Shown here in pieces: positions 1-7,798 of a DNA stretch of 64,000 bases. Both the position numbers and the translations under genes were made by a program. Source of the stretch: Streptomyces sp. MUM 2J. GTDB lineage: Bacteria; Actinomycetota; Actinomycetes; Streptomycetales; Streptomycetaceae. The DNA is taken from contig NZ_JADWYM010000023.1 of NCBI RefSeq assembly GCF_022414535.1, positions 1-64,000 on the forward strand, written 5' to 3'. The notes below the pieces were generated by a model. That model was not told the DNA's origin, made no database searches, and was given only the letters and a program-made list of their open reading frames with translations. Numbering within the stretch: position 1 is the first letter of the stretch; each line of letters starts with the position of its first letter.

Positions 1-73
1 GCCCCCGTTGTGTAGCGGCCTAGCACGCCGCCCTCTCAAGGCGGTAGCGCCGGTTCGAATCCGGTCGGGGGTA
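1..73 (+). tRNA. tRNA-Glu (anticodon CUC)
   Basis: Full cloverleaf by eye. The 7-bp acceptor stem (bases 1-7 with 66-72) ends in a G-U pair and is followed by discriminator A73. The anticodon stem CCGCC/GGCGG encloses the loop CTCTCAA, giving anticodon CTC, which reads GAG. The T arm GCCGG-TTCGAAT-CCGGT is canonical. GAG is by far the commonest Glu codon in this GC-rich genome. CCA is not encoded. The window starts on the first base of the tRNA, so any upstream tRNA partner would lie outside it. Confidence 0.97.
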
Positions 74-80
74 CGCGAGA

Positions 81-112
81 CGAAGGCCCTCCAGTTCGCT
101 GGAGGGCCTTCG
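81..112 (+). terminator. Intrinsic terminator after tRNA-Glu
   Basis: A perfect 14-bp stem (CGAAGGCCCTCCAG with its complement) is closed by a TTCG tetraloop 8 nt after the tRNA. There is no long U-tract, which is usual for Streptomyces terminators. It also faces the 3' end of the convergent MerR gene. Confidence 0.85.
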
Positions 113-171
113 CCGTGTCCGGAGCGGGTGCGCCCGGCACCCCGGTCCCGTGGACCGGCCCGGGAGCCGGG

Positions 172-816
172 TCACTCGAAGCCGTACCGCCGCGCCGACT
201 CCTCCTCCTGTGCCAGCCGGTGCAGGGCGCTCAGCATCGGCTCCACCAGGATCGCCCCCAGCACCGCCGCCTCCACCCGCTCCGCCTCGGTGGACTGCGT
301 GTCCACGAAGTCGAGATCGAGGACGGCCGCCCGGTGCATCAAGCGCGCACGGTCCACCAGCAGTTCGGGGTCCCAGTCGTAGCCGAGCCGCCGCAGCGCG
401 GCCACCGCCGCCACCAGGGAACGGAACGCCGGCGAGGCCGAGGTCAGCAGTGCGGCGTTGGACCAGCCCAGCGCGCTCAGCAGTTCCTCCGCCTCCTGCC
501 GGGCGCCGCGCACGTACAGGTCCTCCGCGTCCGGCTCCGGGACCTGGGGCAGCGCCCACAGGGCCGCGCCCAGACGGACCGTGCGGCCCAGGGAGTCGTC
601 GTCGACGTGCCCGAGCACCTCCTTCACCGTCGCGACCGGCAGCCGTCCCACCTGGACCATCGCCCGCACCAGGCGCAGCCGGCGCAGATGACCCTCGTCG
701 TACTCGGCCGTGGTCCGGTTGATCTCGCGGCCGGGCGGCAGCAGCCCTTCGCGCAGGTAGTACTTGATCGTCGCGGTGGACACCCCGCTGCGCTCGCTCA
801 GTTCCGCCAGCCGCAT
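172..816 (-). CDS. MerR-family transcriptional regulator
   Basis: Predicted DNA-binding regulator of 214 aa. The N-terminus MRLAELSERSGVSTATIKYY is a typical MerR winged-helix start. It continues with REGLLPPGREINRTTAEYD and the second-helix region, then a helical, Leu/Ala/Glu-rich C-terminal half with no cysteine cluster, so a metal sensor is unlikely. An ATG 31 codons into a longer frame was chosen because it coincides with the family's conserved N-terminus. The gene is divergent from a DUF4188 gene. The 80-bp intergenic gap holds a perfect inverted repeat just upstream of this start, suggesting autoregulation and control of the neighbour. The ligand is unknown. Confidence 0.9.
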   Translation of the reverse strand: MRLAELSERSGVSTATIKYYLREGLLPPGREINRTTAEYDEGHLRRLRLVRAMVQVGRLPVATVKEVLGHVDDDSLGRTVRLGAALWALPQVPEPDAEDLYVRGARQEAEELLSALGWSNAALLTSASPAFRSLVAAVAALRRLGYDWDPELLVDRARLMHRAAVLDLDFVDTQSTEAERVEAAVLGAILVEPMLSALHRLAQEEESARRYGFE

Positions 817-831
817 CCTCTTGCGCCCCTT

Positions 832-854
832 CTTGGATAACGGCACTATCCAAG
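832..854. promoter_or_regulatory. Probable MerR operator between divergent genes
   Basis: Perfect inverted repeat: arms CTTGGATA and TATCCAAG separated by 7 nt, 16 bp from the regulator start and 43 bp from the DUF4188 start. MerR-family operators are typically such dyads placed within the spacer of the regulated promoter. The assignment to this regulator is inferred from position only. Confidence 0.7.
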
Positions 855-896
855 CATGCCCGTCCTGGGCCTGCCGCCCACCCGCAGGGGGATGCC

Positions 897-1406
897 ATGC
901 CGTGGACACCGACCGCCGCCACCCGTACCACCGCCGATGCCCGTGGGGAGGTGGTGGTGCTGCTGATCGGCATGCGGATCAACCACTTCCGGGCGGTGCA
1001 CCAGTGGCTTCCGGTGATGCTGGCGATGTTCCGCATGCTCACCGAGCTGCGGAGGGCCCCGGAGCGCGGACTGCTCTCACATGTGCTGCTGACCGCGTCA
1101 CCCCGCACGTACTACGTCGTCCAGTACTGGGAGTCCAAGGACAAGCTCTACTCCTACGCCGGCGCTCCCGACGCCTTCCACCGCCGGGTCTGGGCGAAGG
1201 TCAACCGCAAGGAGCGCGCCGGCAAGGTGCGCGGGCACGTCGGCATCTGGCACGAGGCGTACATCGTGCCGGAGGGGTCCTACGAGGCCGTCTACGGCGA
1301 CATGCCGGCCTTCGGGCTGGCGGCGGCGCACGGCCAGGTACCCCTGGAGGCCCGCGGGCGGTACGCGAAGGACCGCTTCGCCCACCGGACGGAGGCACAG
1401 GGGTAG
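897..1406 (+). CDS. DUF4188 domain protein (heme-monooxygenase-like fold)
   Basis: Protein of 169 aa resembling the DUF4188 family, dimeric alpha/beta-barrel-like proteins sometimes annotated as monooxygenases. Visible landmarks are an N-terminal MRINHFRAVHQWLPVMLAM helix region and the segment SPRTYYVVQYWESKDKLYSY near the middle, which is typical of the family. The last third has WHEAYIVPEGSYEAVYGDMP. The start is the second of two nearby ATGs, preceded by the purine-rich GCAGGGGGAT. Biochemical function is unproven. The divergent MerR gene and shared palindrome suggest it is an inducible stress or detoxification function, which is inference. Confidence 0.75.
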   Translation: MPWTPTAATRTTADARGEVVVLLIGMRINHFRAVHQWLPVMLAMFRMLTELRRAPERGLLSHVLLTASPRTYYVVQYWESKDKLYSYAGAPDAFHRRVWAKVNRKERAGKVRGHVGIWHEAYIVPEGSYEAVYGDMPAFGLAAAHGQVPLEARGRYAKDRFAHRTEAQG

Positions 1407-1615
1407 GCCGGTCCCGCCGTGCTGCGTCCGCGCGCCGGGGAGACCCGGGCGGGCGCGCCACCCCCGCGCGGGGAGGTTCCAGGAGGGGGGAAGGGCCGCC
1501 CGGGTCTCCCCGCGCGGTCGTCCGCGCCCCCCGGTCCTGCGGACCGCCGGGAAGAGCCTGCCGCGGCGTTGAGGCCGGCTCCTCCACGGCGGGGCCGTGA
1601 CGGCGGGGGCGGGAA

Positions 1616-2332
1616 TCAGCCCGAGCGGCGCAGGGCCTCCGACAGGCGGGCGGCGGCGTCGATGACCGCCTGGGCGTGCATGCGGCCAGGGTGGCGGCTC
1701 AGGCGCTCGATCGGACCGGAGACGGACACCGCGGCCACCACGCGGTTGGAGGGGCCGCGCACGGGCGCGGAGACGGAGGCGACGCCCGGCTCGCGCTCGC
1801 CGATCGACTGGGCCCAGCCGCGGCGCCGTACGCCCGACAGGGCCGTGGCCGTGAACCGGGCGCCCTGCAGGCCCCGGTGCAGGCGCTCCGGCTCCTCCCA
1901 GGCCATGAGGATCTGCGCGGACGAGCCCGCCTTCATGGTGAGCGTCGAACCGACCGGGACGGTGTCCCGCAGGCCGGACAGCCGCTCCGCGGCGGCCACG
2001 CAGATCCGCATGTCGCCCTGGCGGCGGTAGAGCTGTGCGCTCTCGCCGGTCACGTCGCGCAGGTGCGTGAGCACCGGCCCGGCCGTGGCGAGAAGGCGGT
2101 CCTCGCCGGCCGCCGCCGCGAGTTCCGCCAGGCGCGGGCCGAGGATGAACCGGCCCTGCATGTCCCGTGCCACCATGCGGTGGTGTTCCAGCGCCACGGC
2201 CAGGCGGTGGGCCGTGGGTCGTGCCAGTCCGGTGGCCGTGACCAGACCCGCGAGGGTGGCCGGACCGGACTCCAGAGCGCTCAGGACGAGTGCCGCCTTG
2301 TCCAGAACGCCGACGCCGCTACTGTTGTCCAT
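1616..2332 (-). CDS. ndgR: IclR-family regulator NdgR (amino-acid metabolism)
   Basis: IclR-type regulator of 238 aa, the size of Streptomyces NdgR. It has an N-terminal winged helix-turn-helix (about residues 8-65; LAGLVTATGLARPTAHRLAV) and a C-terminal IclR effector domain with GSTLTMKAGSSAQILMAW and VSAPVRGPSNRVVAAVSVSG. In S. coelicolor the orthologue sits divergently from leuCD and binds upstream of leuC and other amino-acid biosynthesis genes. That layout is conserved here with a 196-bp shared intergenic region. The ATG at 2332 was preferred over a codon 7 residues upstream because the conserved N-terminus begins there. Confidence 0.93.
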   Translation of the reverse strand: MDNSSGVGVLDKAALVLSALESGPATLAGLVTATGLARPTAHRLAVALEHHRMVARDMQGRFILGPRLAELAAAAGEDRLLATAGPVLTHLRDVTGESAQLYRRQGDMRICVAAAERLSGLRDTVPVGSTLTMKAGSSAQILMAWEEPERLHRGLQGARFTATALSGVRRRGWAQSIGEREPGVASVSAPVRGPSNRVVAAVSVSGPIERLSRHPGRMHAQAVIDAAARLSEALRRSG

Positions 2333-2528
2333 GCAACGATACTCGCGTCTCACTCTGTGAAACGCAAGTTCAATTTTCCGTGGAACGCGCCACTCTGGAT
2401 GTCACGAAGGCACAGCGGCCCGCGGATCAACGGGCCTGGCGGCGGTCGCCCGGACGCAGGGGCGCGGGCGACGCCTCCTCAAGATCTCTAGTTGGGCCGG
2501 TGGACGCTTGCCGGCCGGAGGGAAAGCG
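2333..2528. promoter_or_regulatory. ndgR-leuC divergent control region
   Basis: This 196-bp intergenic region carries divergent promoters for ndgR and leuCD. It contains a locally AT-rich patch (about 2355-2390) with the imperfect dyad GTTC-N11-GAAC, a candidate site for NdgR. This rests on position and knowledge of the S. coelicolor system; I did not recognise a firm consensus. The leuC ribosome binding site GGAGG lies at the right edge. No leucine-rich leader peptide was seen. Confidence 0.45.
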
Positions 2529-3959
2529 ATGGGTAGGACACTCGCGGAGAAGGTCTGGGACGACCACGTCGTCCGGCGCGCCGAGGGCGAGCCCGACCTC
2601 CTCTACATCGATCTGCACCTGCTGCACGAGGTGACCAGCCCGCAGGCCTTCGACGGCCTCCGCAAGAGCGGCCGCACCGTGCGCCGTCTCGACCTGACCA
2701 TCGCCACCGAGGACCACAACACCCCGACCCTCGACATCGACAAGCCCATCGCCGACCCCGTCTCCCGCGCCCAGCTGGAGACACTGCGCAAGAACTGCGC
2801 CGAGTTCGGCGTGCGCCTGCACCCGCTGGGCGACGTGGAGCAGGGCGTCGTCCACGTGGTGGGACCGCAGCTGGGCCTGACCCAGCCCGGCACCACCGTC
2901 GTCTGCGGCGACTCCCACACCTCCACCCACGGCGCCTTCGGCGCACTGGCCTTCGGCATCGGCACCTCGCAGGTCGAACACGTGCTGGCCACCCAGACGC
3001 TGCCGATGGCCCGCCCGAAGACCATGGCGATCACCGTCGACGGTGAACTGCCCGAGGGTGTCACCGCCAAGGACCTCATCCTGGCGATCATCGCCCGGAT
3101 CGGCACGGGCGGCGGCCAGGGCTATGTCCTGGAGTACCGCGGCGAGGCCATCGAGAAGCTCTCGATGGAGGCCCGGATGACCATCTGCAACATGTCGATC
3201 GAGGCCGGCGCCCGTGCGGGCATGATCGCCCCCGACGAGACGACCTTCGCGTACCTCAAGGGCCGCGCGCACGCCCCCGAGGGTGCCGACTGGGACGAGG
3301 CCGTCGCCTACTGGAGGACGCTGCGCACCGACGACGACGCCGAGTTCGACGCCGAGGTCGTCATCGACGCCGCCGAGCTGTCGCCGTTCGTCACCTGGGG
3401 CACCAACCCGGGCCAGGGCGCGCCGCTTTCGGCCTCCGTCCCCGATCCGGCTTCGTACGAAGACGCTTCGGAGCGCCTGGCCGCCGAAAAGGCCCTGGAG
3501 TACATGGGGTTGGAAGCCGGCCAGCCGCTGCGCTCCATCGGCGTGGACACCGTCTTCGTAGGCTCCTGCACCAACGGCCGCATCGAGGACCTGCGCGCCG
3601 CCGCCGACATCGTGCGGGGCCGCAAAGTCGCCGACGGCGTGCGCATGCTGGTCGTCCCCGGCTCGGCGCGGGTCGGTCTGCAGGCCGTCTCCGAGGGCCT
3701 GGACGTGGTCTTCAAGGAGGCCGGAGCCGAGTGGCGGCACGCGGGCTGCTCGATGTGCCTGGGCATGAACCCGGACCAGCTGGCCCCCGGTGAGCGCTCC
3801 GCCTCCACCTCCAACCGCAACTTCGAGGGCCGGCAGGGCAAGGGCGGCCGGACCCACCTGGTGTCGCCGCAGGTCGCAGCCGCCACGGCGGTCCTGGGCC
3901 ACCTGGCCTCCCCGGCCGACCTGTCCGACGCCGAGACCCGTACGCCCGCTGGAGTCTGA
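2529..3959 (+). CDS. leuC: 3-isopropylmalate dehydratase large subunit
   Basis: Large subunit (476 aa) of isopropylmalate isomerase, which converts 2-isopropylmalate to 3-isopropylmalate in leucine synthesis. It is an aconitase-superfamily enzyme with a 4Fe-4S cluster. The cluster ligands are visible as C347 (GSCTNGR), C407 and C410 (GCSMCLG). The signature GDSHTSTHGAFGALAFGIG is near residue 125. The start MGRTLAEKVWDDHV is the family N-terminus and follows GGAGG 7 nt upstream. The partner subunit leuD follows after 6 nt, so the two are one transcript. Regulation by the divergent NdgR is likely. Confidence 0.98.
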   Translation: MGRTLAEKVWDDHVVRRAEGEPDLLYIDLHLLHEVTSPQAFDGLRKSGRTVRRLDLTIATEDHNTPTLDIDKPIADPVSRAQLETLRKNCAEFGVRLHPLGDVEQGVVHVVGPQLGLTQPGTTVVCGDSHTSTHGAFGALAFGIGTSQVEHVLATQTLPMARPKTMAITVDGELPEGVTAKDLILAIIARIGTGGGQGYVLEYRGEAIEKLSMEARMTICNMSIEAGARAGMIAPDETTFAYLKGRAHAPEGADWDEAVAYWRTLRTDDDAEFDAEVVIDAAELSPFVTWGTNPGQGAPLSASVPDPASYEDASERLAAEKALEYMGLEAGQPLRSIGVDTVFVGSCTNGRIEDLRAAADIVRGRKVADGVRMLVVPGSARVGLQAVSEGLDVVFKEAGAEWRHAGCSMCLGMNPDQLAPGERSASTSNRNFEGRQGKGGRTHLVSPQVAAATAVLGHLASPADLSDAETRTPAGV

Positions 3960-3965
3960 TCAGTC

Positions 3966-4559
3966 ATGGAAGCTTTCACCACGCACACCGGCCGGGCGGT
4001 TCCGCTGCGCCGCTCCAACGTCGACACCGACCAGATCATCCCAGCTCACTGGCTGAAGAAGGTCACCCGCGACGGTTTCGAGGACGGTCTGTTCGAGGCC
4101 TGGCGCAAGGACGCGGACTTCGTCCTCAACCGTCCCGAGCGGCAGGGCGCCACGGTTCTGGTCGCCGGACCCGACTTCGGTACCGGCTCCTCCCGCGAGC
4201 ACGCCGTCTGGGCCCTGCAGAACTACGGCTTCAAGGCCGTGATCTCCGCCCGCTTCGCCGACATCTTCCGCGGTAACTCGCTGAAGAACGGCCTGCTCAC
4301 GGTGGTTCTGGAGCAGCAGACCGTGGACGCTCTGTGGGAGCTCGTCGACGCCGACCCCCAAGCCGAGATCACCGTCGACCTCGTCGAGCGCGAGGTCCGC
4401 GCCGAGGGCATCACCGCCTCCTTCGAGCTGGACGAGAACTCCCGCTGGCGGCTGCTGAACGGCCTGGACGACATCTCGATCACCCTGGGGAACGAGGCGG
4501 ACATCGCCGCGCACGAGGAAAGGCGCCCGGCGCACAAGCCGCGCACCGTCCAGGCCTGA
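3966..4559 (+). CDS. leuD: 3-isopropylmalate dehydratase small subunit
   Basis: Small (swivel-domain) subunit of isopropylmalate isomerase, 197 aa, normal length. It starts MEAFTTHTGRAVPLRRSNVD with the conserved DTDQIIPA motif, and the substrate-binding loop GPDFGTGSSREHAVWAL is intact around residue 67. It lies 6 nt after leuC and forms the LeuCD heterodimer. A strong intrinsic terminator 82 nt downstream closes the operon. Confidence 0.98.
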   Translation: MEAFTTHTGRAVPLRRSNVDTDQIIPAHWLKKVTRDGFEDGLFEAWRKDADFVLNRPERQGATVLVAGPDFGTGSSREHAVWALQNYGFKAVISARFADIFRGNSLKNGLLTVVLEQQTVDALWELVDADPQAEITVDLVEREVRAEGITASFELDENSRWRLLNGLDDISITLGNEADIAAHEERRPAHKPRTVQA

Positions 4560-4640
4560 TCCCCTCCTGGCCGAAACGGTTCGGGCCCGCGGCCTCCCCG
4601 CCTCCCGGACGCGTCGAGTTTCGGCCACCGCGACACCCCC

Positions 4641-4675
4641 GCCGTACCCCCGATCGCTCCGATCGGGGGTACGGC
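4641..4675 (+). terminator. leuCD intrinsic terminator
   Basis: Perfect 15-bp stem (GCCGTACCCCCGATC and complement) with a 5-nt loop, followed by CGTTTCTG. It is the strongest hairpin in the region and sits directly downstream of leuD. Confidence 0.92.
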
Positions 4676-4859
4676 CGTTTCTGCGCCCGGACAGCCCCCC
4701 GCGCCGCCGCGACATCCGACAACGTCCCACGTTAAGGCGGTGATTGCCGGGGTACACGTGCCTGGAGGCCGCGGCTCCGGGAGCTGCGGACAGGGCCGTT
4801 CGTGGCGGCAGTTGCCCCCTGCGCGGGCGACAACTCGCCCCAGATGGCACAATCTGTGC

Positions 4860-5090
4860 ATGGGACACGACGGCCAACTCCAGCTCTATGCGGCGGTCGC
4901 GGACCAACTCAAACAAGCGCACGCCAGGGTGCGCGCACTGCAAGTCCCGGAGGGCGTACGGATGGCGCTGACCCGGAAGCTGCTGGTCATTACGGCCGCG
5001 GCCAAGCACGATCTCGCCGATGCGGCAAGGCGTCTGGAGGGGTTCATCGCGGACCTCGACGCGGGGCGATTCCCCGAAGAGGACCGCTGA
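4860..5090 (+). CDS. Small conserved hypothetical protein
   Basis: Helical 76-aa protein starting MGHDGQLQLYAAVADQLKQA and ending in an acidic/basic tail (FPEEDR). I know no function; similar small genes lie between leuD and hupS in other Streptomyces. It is predicted to be almost entirely alpha-helical with no signal peptide or cysteines. The ATG at 4860 was chosen over upstream codons because the protein character starts there and a -10-like CACAAT ends 5 nt before it, pointing to a leaderless mRNA. Codon usage is normal. Confidence 0.75.
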   Translation: MGHDGQLQLYAAVADQLKQAHARVRALQVPEGVRMALTRKLLVITAAAKHDLADAARRLEGFIADLDAGRFPEEDR

Positions 5091-5147
5091 ACACATCCGT
5101 GACAGTCGAGTTCGTTGCGGCGCACGGGTGATTAGCCCGTTTCGTGT

Positions 5148-5176
5148 TTGATTTGCGGTATATATCTGCCTAACGT
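5148..5176 (+). promoter_or_regulatory. Probable hupS promoter
   Basis: TTGATT (-35), 17-nt spacer, TAACGT (-10), in an unusually AT-rich stretch containing GGTATATATC. It lies 51 nt upstream of the hupS GTG. It matches the vegetative HrdB-type consensus. Confidence 0.65.
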
Positions 5177-5227
5177 GCGAAAACGCTTGAACACTTTCGT
5201 TCGGGCAATGTCTCCGAAGGGGAAGAC

Positions 5228-5890
5228 GTGAACAAGGCGCAGCTCGTAGAAGCGATTGCCGACAAGATGGGGGGCCGCCAGCAGGCCGCCGATGCTGTCG
5301 ACGCGGTCCTGGACGCCATCGTCCGTGCGGTCGTCGCAGGTGACCGGGTCTCGGTCACCGGGTTCGGTTCGTTCGAGAAGGTCGACCGTCCGGCCCGCTA
5401 CGCCCGCAACCCCCAGACGGGCGAGCGGGTTCGGGTCAAGAAGACCTCCGTGCCGCGCTTCCGCGCGGGCCAGGGCTTCAAGGACCTGGTGAGCGGTTCG
5501 AAGAAGCTCCCGAAGGGCGACATCGCCGTCAAGAAGGCTCCCAAGGGCAGCCTGAGCGGCGGCGCCGCCGCGACGGTCAAGAAGGCCGCAGCGAAGAAGG
5601 CCACCACCAAGAAGGCCGCAGCGAAGAAGGCACCCGCGAAGAAGGCACCCGCGAAGAAGACCACGACGGCCGCCGCGAAGAAGGCCGCGGCCAAGAAGGC
5701 GCCGGCGAAGAAGGCCACGACGGCCGCCGCGAAGAAGGCCGCGGCCAAGAAGGCCGCCACCGCCAAGAAGACGACGGCGAAGAAGGCCACGGCCAAGAAG
5801 GCCCCCGCCAAGAAGGCCACGGCCAAGAAGGCCCCCGCCAAGAAGTCGACGGCCCGCAAGACCGCCGCCAAGAAGGCCACCTCCCGCTGA
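5228..5890 (+). CDS. hupS: HU-family nucleoid protein with lysine-rich tail
   Basis: Two-domain 220-aa HU protein. Residues 1-94 are a standard HU fold (NKAQLVEAIADKMGG, the RNPQTGERV arm tip, and PRFRAGQGFKDLVSG). Residues from about 105 to the end are a histone-H1-like tail built from many KKA, KKAPAKKA and KKAT repeats. HupS in S. coelicolor is the sporulation-associated HU that compacts spore nucleoids. The tail is expected to bind DNA and vary in length between strains through its repetitive codons (AAGAAGGCC units). The GTG start follows GAAGGGGAAGAC. A good terminator follows. Confidence 0.97.
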   Translation: MNKAQLVEAIADKMGGRQQAADAVDAVLDAIVRAVVAGDRVSVTGFGSFEKVDRPARYARNPQTGERVRVKKTSVPRFRAGQGFKDLVSGSKKLPKGDIAVKKAPKGSLSGGAAATVKKAAAKKATTKKAAAKKAPAKKAPAKKTTTAAAKKAAAKKAPAKKATTAAAKKAAAKKAATAKKTTAKKATAKKAPAKKATAKKAPAKKSTARKTAAKKATSR

Positions 5891-5917
5891 CCCGGGAGCG
5901 CAGGATTACTCACGCGC

Positions 5918-5948
5918 CGGGCCGGACTCCCTCTCGGAGTCCGGCCCG
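5918..5948. terminator. Bidirectional terminator between hupS and the cold-shock-like gene
   Basis: Perfect 13-bp stem (CGGGCCGGACTCC and complement) with a CTCTC loop, between two convergent genes, so it can serve both strands. Confidence 0.85.
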
Positions 5949-5985
5949 CGGCGTGTCCCGGTGCGCTGACCTGCCCCGACGGCGC

Positions 5986-6189
5986 TCAGAACGTCTGCAG
6001 GGTGACCAAGGCGATCCGGCGGTCCGCGCCCTCGCCCGCCGTCTCGATCCGCACCCGCTGACCGGGCCGCAGCAGCCGCAGCCCGCCCGCGTCGAACGCC
6101 GGCGCGTCGAAGGGCACCGGGGTGCCGTCGTCGAGCAGCACCTGCCCGCTGCGGGTCGCGGGGTCGTACGTGTATGCCGTCGCCTGCAT
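5986..6189 (-). CDS. Small cold-shock-domain-like (OB-fold) protein
   Basis: The 67-aa protein resembles a divergent cold-shock domain. It has a beta-strand pattern with GQVLLDDGTPVPFDA, then GLRLLRPGQRVRIE, which parallels the loop and LxxGQxVxFE end of CspA proteins. The aromatic RNP1/RNP2 residues of true Csp proteins are mostly absent, so nucleic-acid binding is uncertain. It lies 9 nt downstream of cofC on the same strand and is probably cotranscribed. An alternative is an uncharacterised OB-fold accessory protein. Confidence 0.7.
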   Translation of the reverse strand: MQATAYTYDPATRSGQVLLDDGTPVPFDAPAFDAGGLRLLRPGQRVRIETAGEGADRRIALVTLQTF

Positions 6190-6198
6190 GACGGCAGC

Positions 6199-6837
6199 CT
6201 ACTGCCCGGCCACCGGCAGCCGCCGGGCGGCCAGGGCCGTTTGGGGACCCACCCCCAGCGCCAGCGCCGCCCGCAGATCATCGGCCGTGTCGACGTCCTG
6301 CCGTACGGAATCCACCTGCGTGACCGTGATCTCCACCGCTCCCGACGCGCGGTGGCGGGCGCGGGAATCCGGACCGAATGACGGATGCAAAGCACGGCCC
6401 GGCCCGGCGCAGAGCAACGTGGTGCCGATTCCGGCCGCATCCGGGAGAAAAGCGCGCGGGAATTCCGCCGCGGCATCCAGAACCCTGGTCAATTCCATCG
6501 GGCGAAGGGCGGGGAGGTCCGCGTTGAGCGCCGCGACCGCTCCGTCGGGGCGCGCGGCGCGCACCACCGCAGCCGCATGCGCCAGCGCGGCGTTCAGCCC
6601 GCCCCCCGGCTCGTCCGGGACGATCCGCGCGCCCAGAGCCGCCAGCTCCCGGCCGGCCAGCGTGTCGTCCGTGACGACCGCCACATCCCGCACCGCGGGC
6701 GTGGCCAGCGCCGCCGCCACCGTGTCCTGCGCGAACGCCAGCGCCAGACCGGGCCGTACCCCGTCGTCGGCCGCGTCCGCGAGTCTGCTCTTCGCCCGCG
6801 CCAGGGGCTTCAGAGGGATGACCAAGGTCCACTGCAC
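6199..6837 (-). CDS. cofC: Phospholactate/phosphoenolpyruvate guanylyltransferase (coenzyme F420)
   Basis: CofC/FbiD-family nucleotidyltransferase (212 aa) that activates 2-phospholactate or, in actinobacteria, phosphoenolpyruvate with GTP for (dehydro)F420 synthesis. The N-terminus WTLVIPLKPLARAKSRLA holds the nucleotide-binding K-x3-KSRL motif. VVTDD (about residue 55), PGGGLNAAL (about 77) and ALNADLPALRP (about 103) are the remaining family blocks. The start is GTG. No other F420 genes are present in the window. FbiD would be the preferred name if PEP is the substrate. Confidence 0.9.
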   Translation of the reverse strand: MQWTLVIPLKPLARAKSRLADAADDGVRPGLALAFAQDTVAAALATPAVRDVAVVTDDTLAGRELAALGARIVPDEPGGGLNAALAHAAAVVRAARPDGAVAALNADLPALRPMELTRVLDAAAEFPRAFLPDAAGIGTTLLCAGPGRALHPSFGPDSRARHRASGAVEITVTQVDSVRQDVDTADDLRAALALGVGPQTALAARRLPVAGQ

Positions 6838-7003
6838 CGGCGTACCGCCCCTTCCGTGTCGCGGCCATTGTCACTCAGCCGTCACCGGGGCCACCTGGCG
6901 GCGGCCGCATCGGGGCGTACGGTGTTCTCGACAGACCGGCGGCCTGGGGCGACACTTGTGCGGCCCCCCGGCCCTGGTGGCAGACCTAGAGGAAGGTGTT
7001 CGC

Positions 7004-7798
7004 GTGCCCCGCCGCAAAATCGGCTTCTGGTACCGCTTCGCCGCAGTGATCTGCAAACCCCCGCTGCTGGCCCTGGTCAAGCGGGACTGGCACGGAATGG
7101 AGAACATTCCGGCCGAGGGCGGATTCATCACCGTGGTGAACCACAATTCGCACGTCGACCCCTTCGCCTACGCCCACTTCCAGTACAACACCGGGCGGGT
7201 TCCGCGATTCCTGGCGAAGAGCGGACTCTTCAGGAAGGGCCTCGTCGGCGCAGCGATGCGCGGCACCGGGCAGATCCCCGTCTACCGGGAGTCCACCGAC
7301 GCGCTCAGCGCCTTCCGGGCCGCGATCGACGCCGTGGAGCGCGGCGAGTGCGTCGCCTTCTACCCGGAGGGCACCCTCACCCGCGACCCGGACGGCTGGC
7401 CCATGACCGGCAAGACCGGGGCCGCCCGTGTCGCCCTGCAGACCAGGTGCCCGGTCATCCCGGTCGCCCAGTGGGGCTGCAACGAACTGCTGCCGCCGTA
7501 CGCCACGAAGCCGAACCTGCTGCCGCGCAAGACCCACCGCGTCCTCGCCGGCCCACCCGTGGACCTCTCCCGGTTCTACGGCAAGGAGATGACGGCCGAC
7601 CTCCTCAAGGAGGCCACCGAGGCCATCATGTCCGCCATCACCCGCCAGCTGGAGGAGATCCGCGGCGAGAAGGCGCCCGAGACGCCGTACGACCCGCGCC
7701 GCGAGCGCATCGAGCAACGCCGCCGCACCCAGGCGCAGACGCAGCCGCAGGAACCCGCGCAGCCGCAGTCGCCGCAGGCAGAAGGGCAGGGCAAGTGA
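7004..7798 (+). CDS. 1-acyl-sn-glycerol-3-phosphate acyltransferase (PlsC family)
   Basis: Membrane-associated acyltransferase (264 aa) making phosphatidic acid or a related lipid. It shows the four PlsC blocks: NHNSHVDPF (the HX4D catalytic motif, about residue 46), the GTGQIPVYR region, FYPEGTLTRD (block III, about 125) and a proline-containing block IV (VIPVAQWG). The C-terminal 45 residues are a Gln/Pro/Arg-rich hydrophilic tail. The start GTG follows AGAGGAAGG. It overlaps gpsA by 4 nt (GTGA), so translational coupling with glycerol-3-phosphate supply is likely. Confidence 0.92.
   Translation: MPRRKIGFWYRFAAVICKPPLLALVKRDWHGMENIPAEGGFITVVNHNSHVDPFAYAHFQYNTGRVPRFLAKSGLFRKGLVGAAMRGTGQIPVYRESTDALSAFRAAIDAVERGECVAFYPEGTLTRDPDGWPMTGKTGAARVALQTRCPVIPVAQWGCNELLPPYATKPNLLPRKTHRVLAGPPVDLSRFYGKEMTADLLKEATEAIMSAITRQLEEIRGEKAPETPYDPRRERIEQRRRTQAQTQPQEPAQPQSPQAEGQGK

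Noticed and set aside
1..73. tRNA-Glu as an integration site for a mobile element
   Set aside because: No integrase gene and no duplicated tRNA 3' end were found in the window.
1407..1615. GC-rich repeats suggesting a gene after DUF4188
   Set aside because: All frames are Arg/Pro/Gly-rich shadows; only weak hairpins were seen.
2427..3902. 491-codon frame opposite leuC
   Set aside because: Shadow of the leuC reading frame with His/Gly/Asp-rich composition typical of antisense GC-rich DNA.
5580..5885. AAGAAGGCC-type repeats resembling a tandem-repeat or CRISPR-like array
   Set aside because: They are the coding repeats of the HupS lysine-rich tail, in frame throughout, with no spacers.
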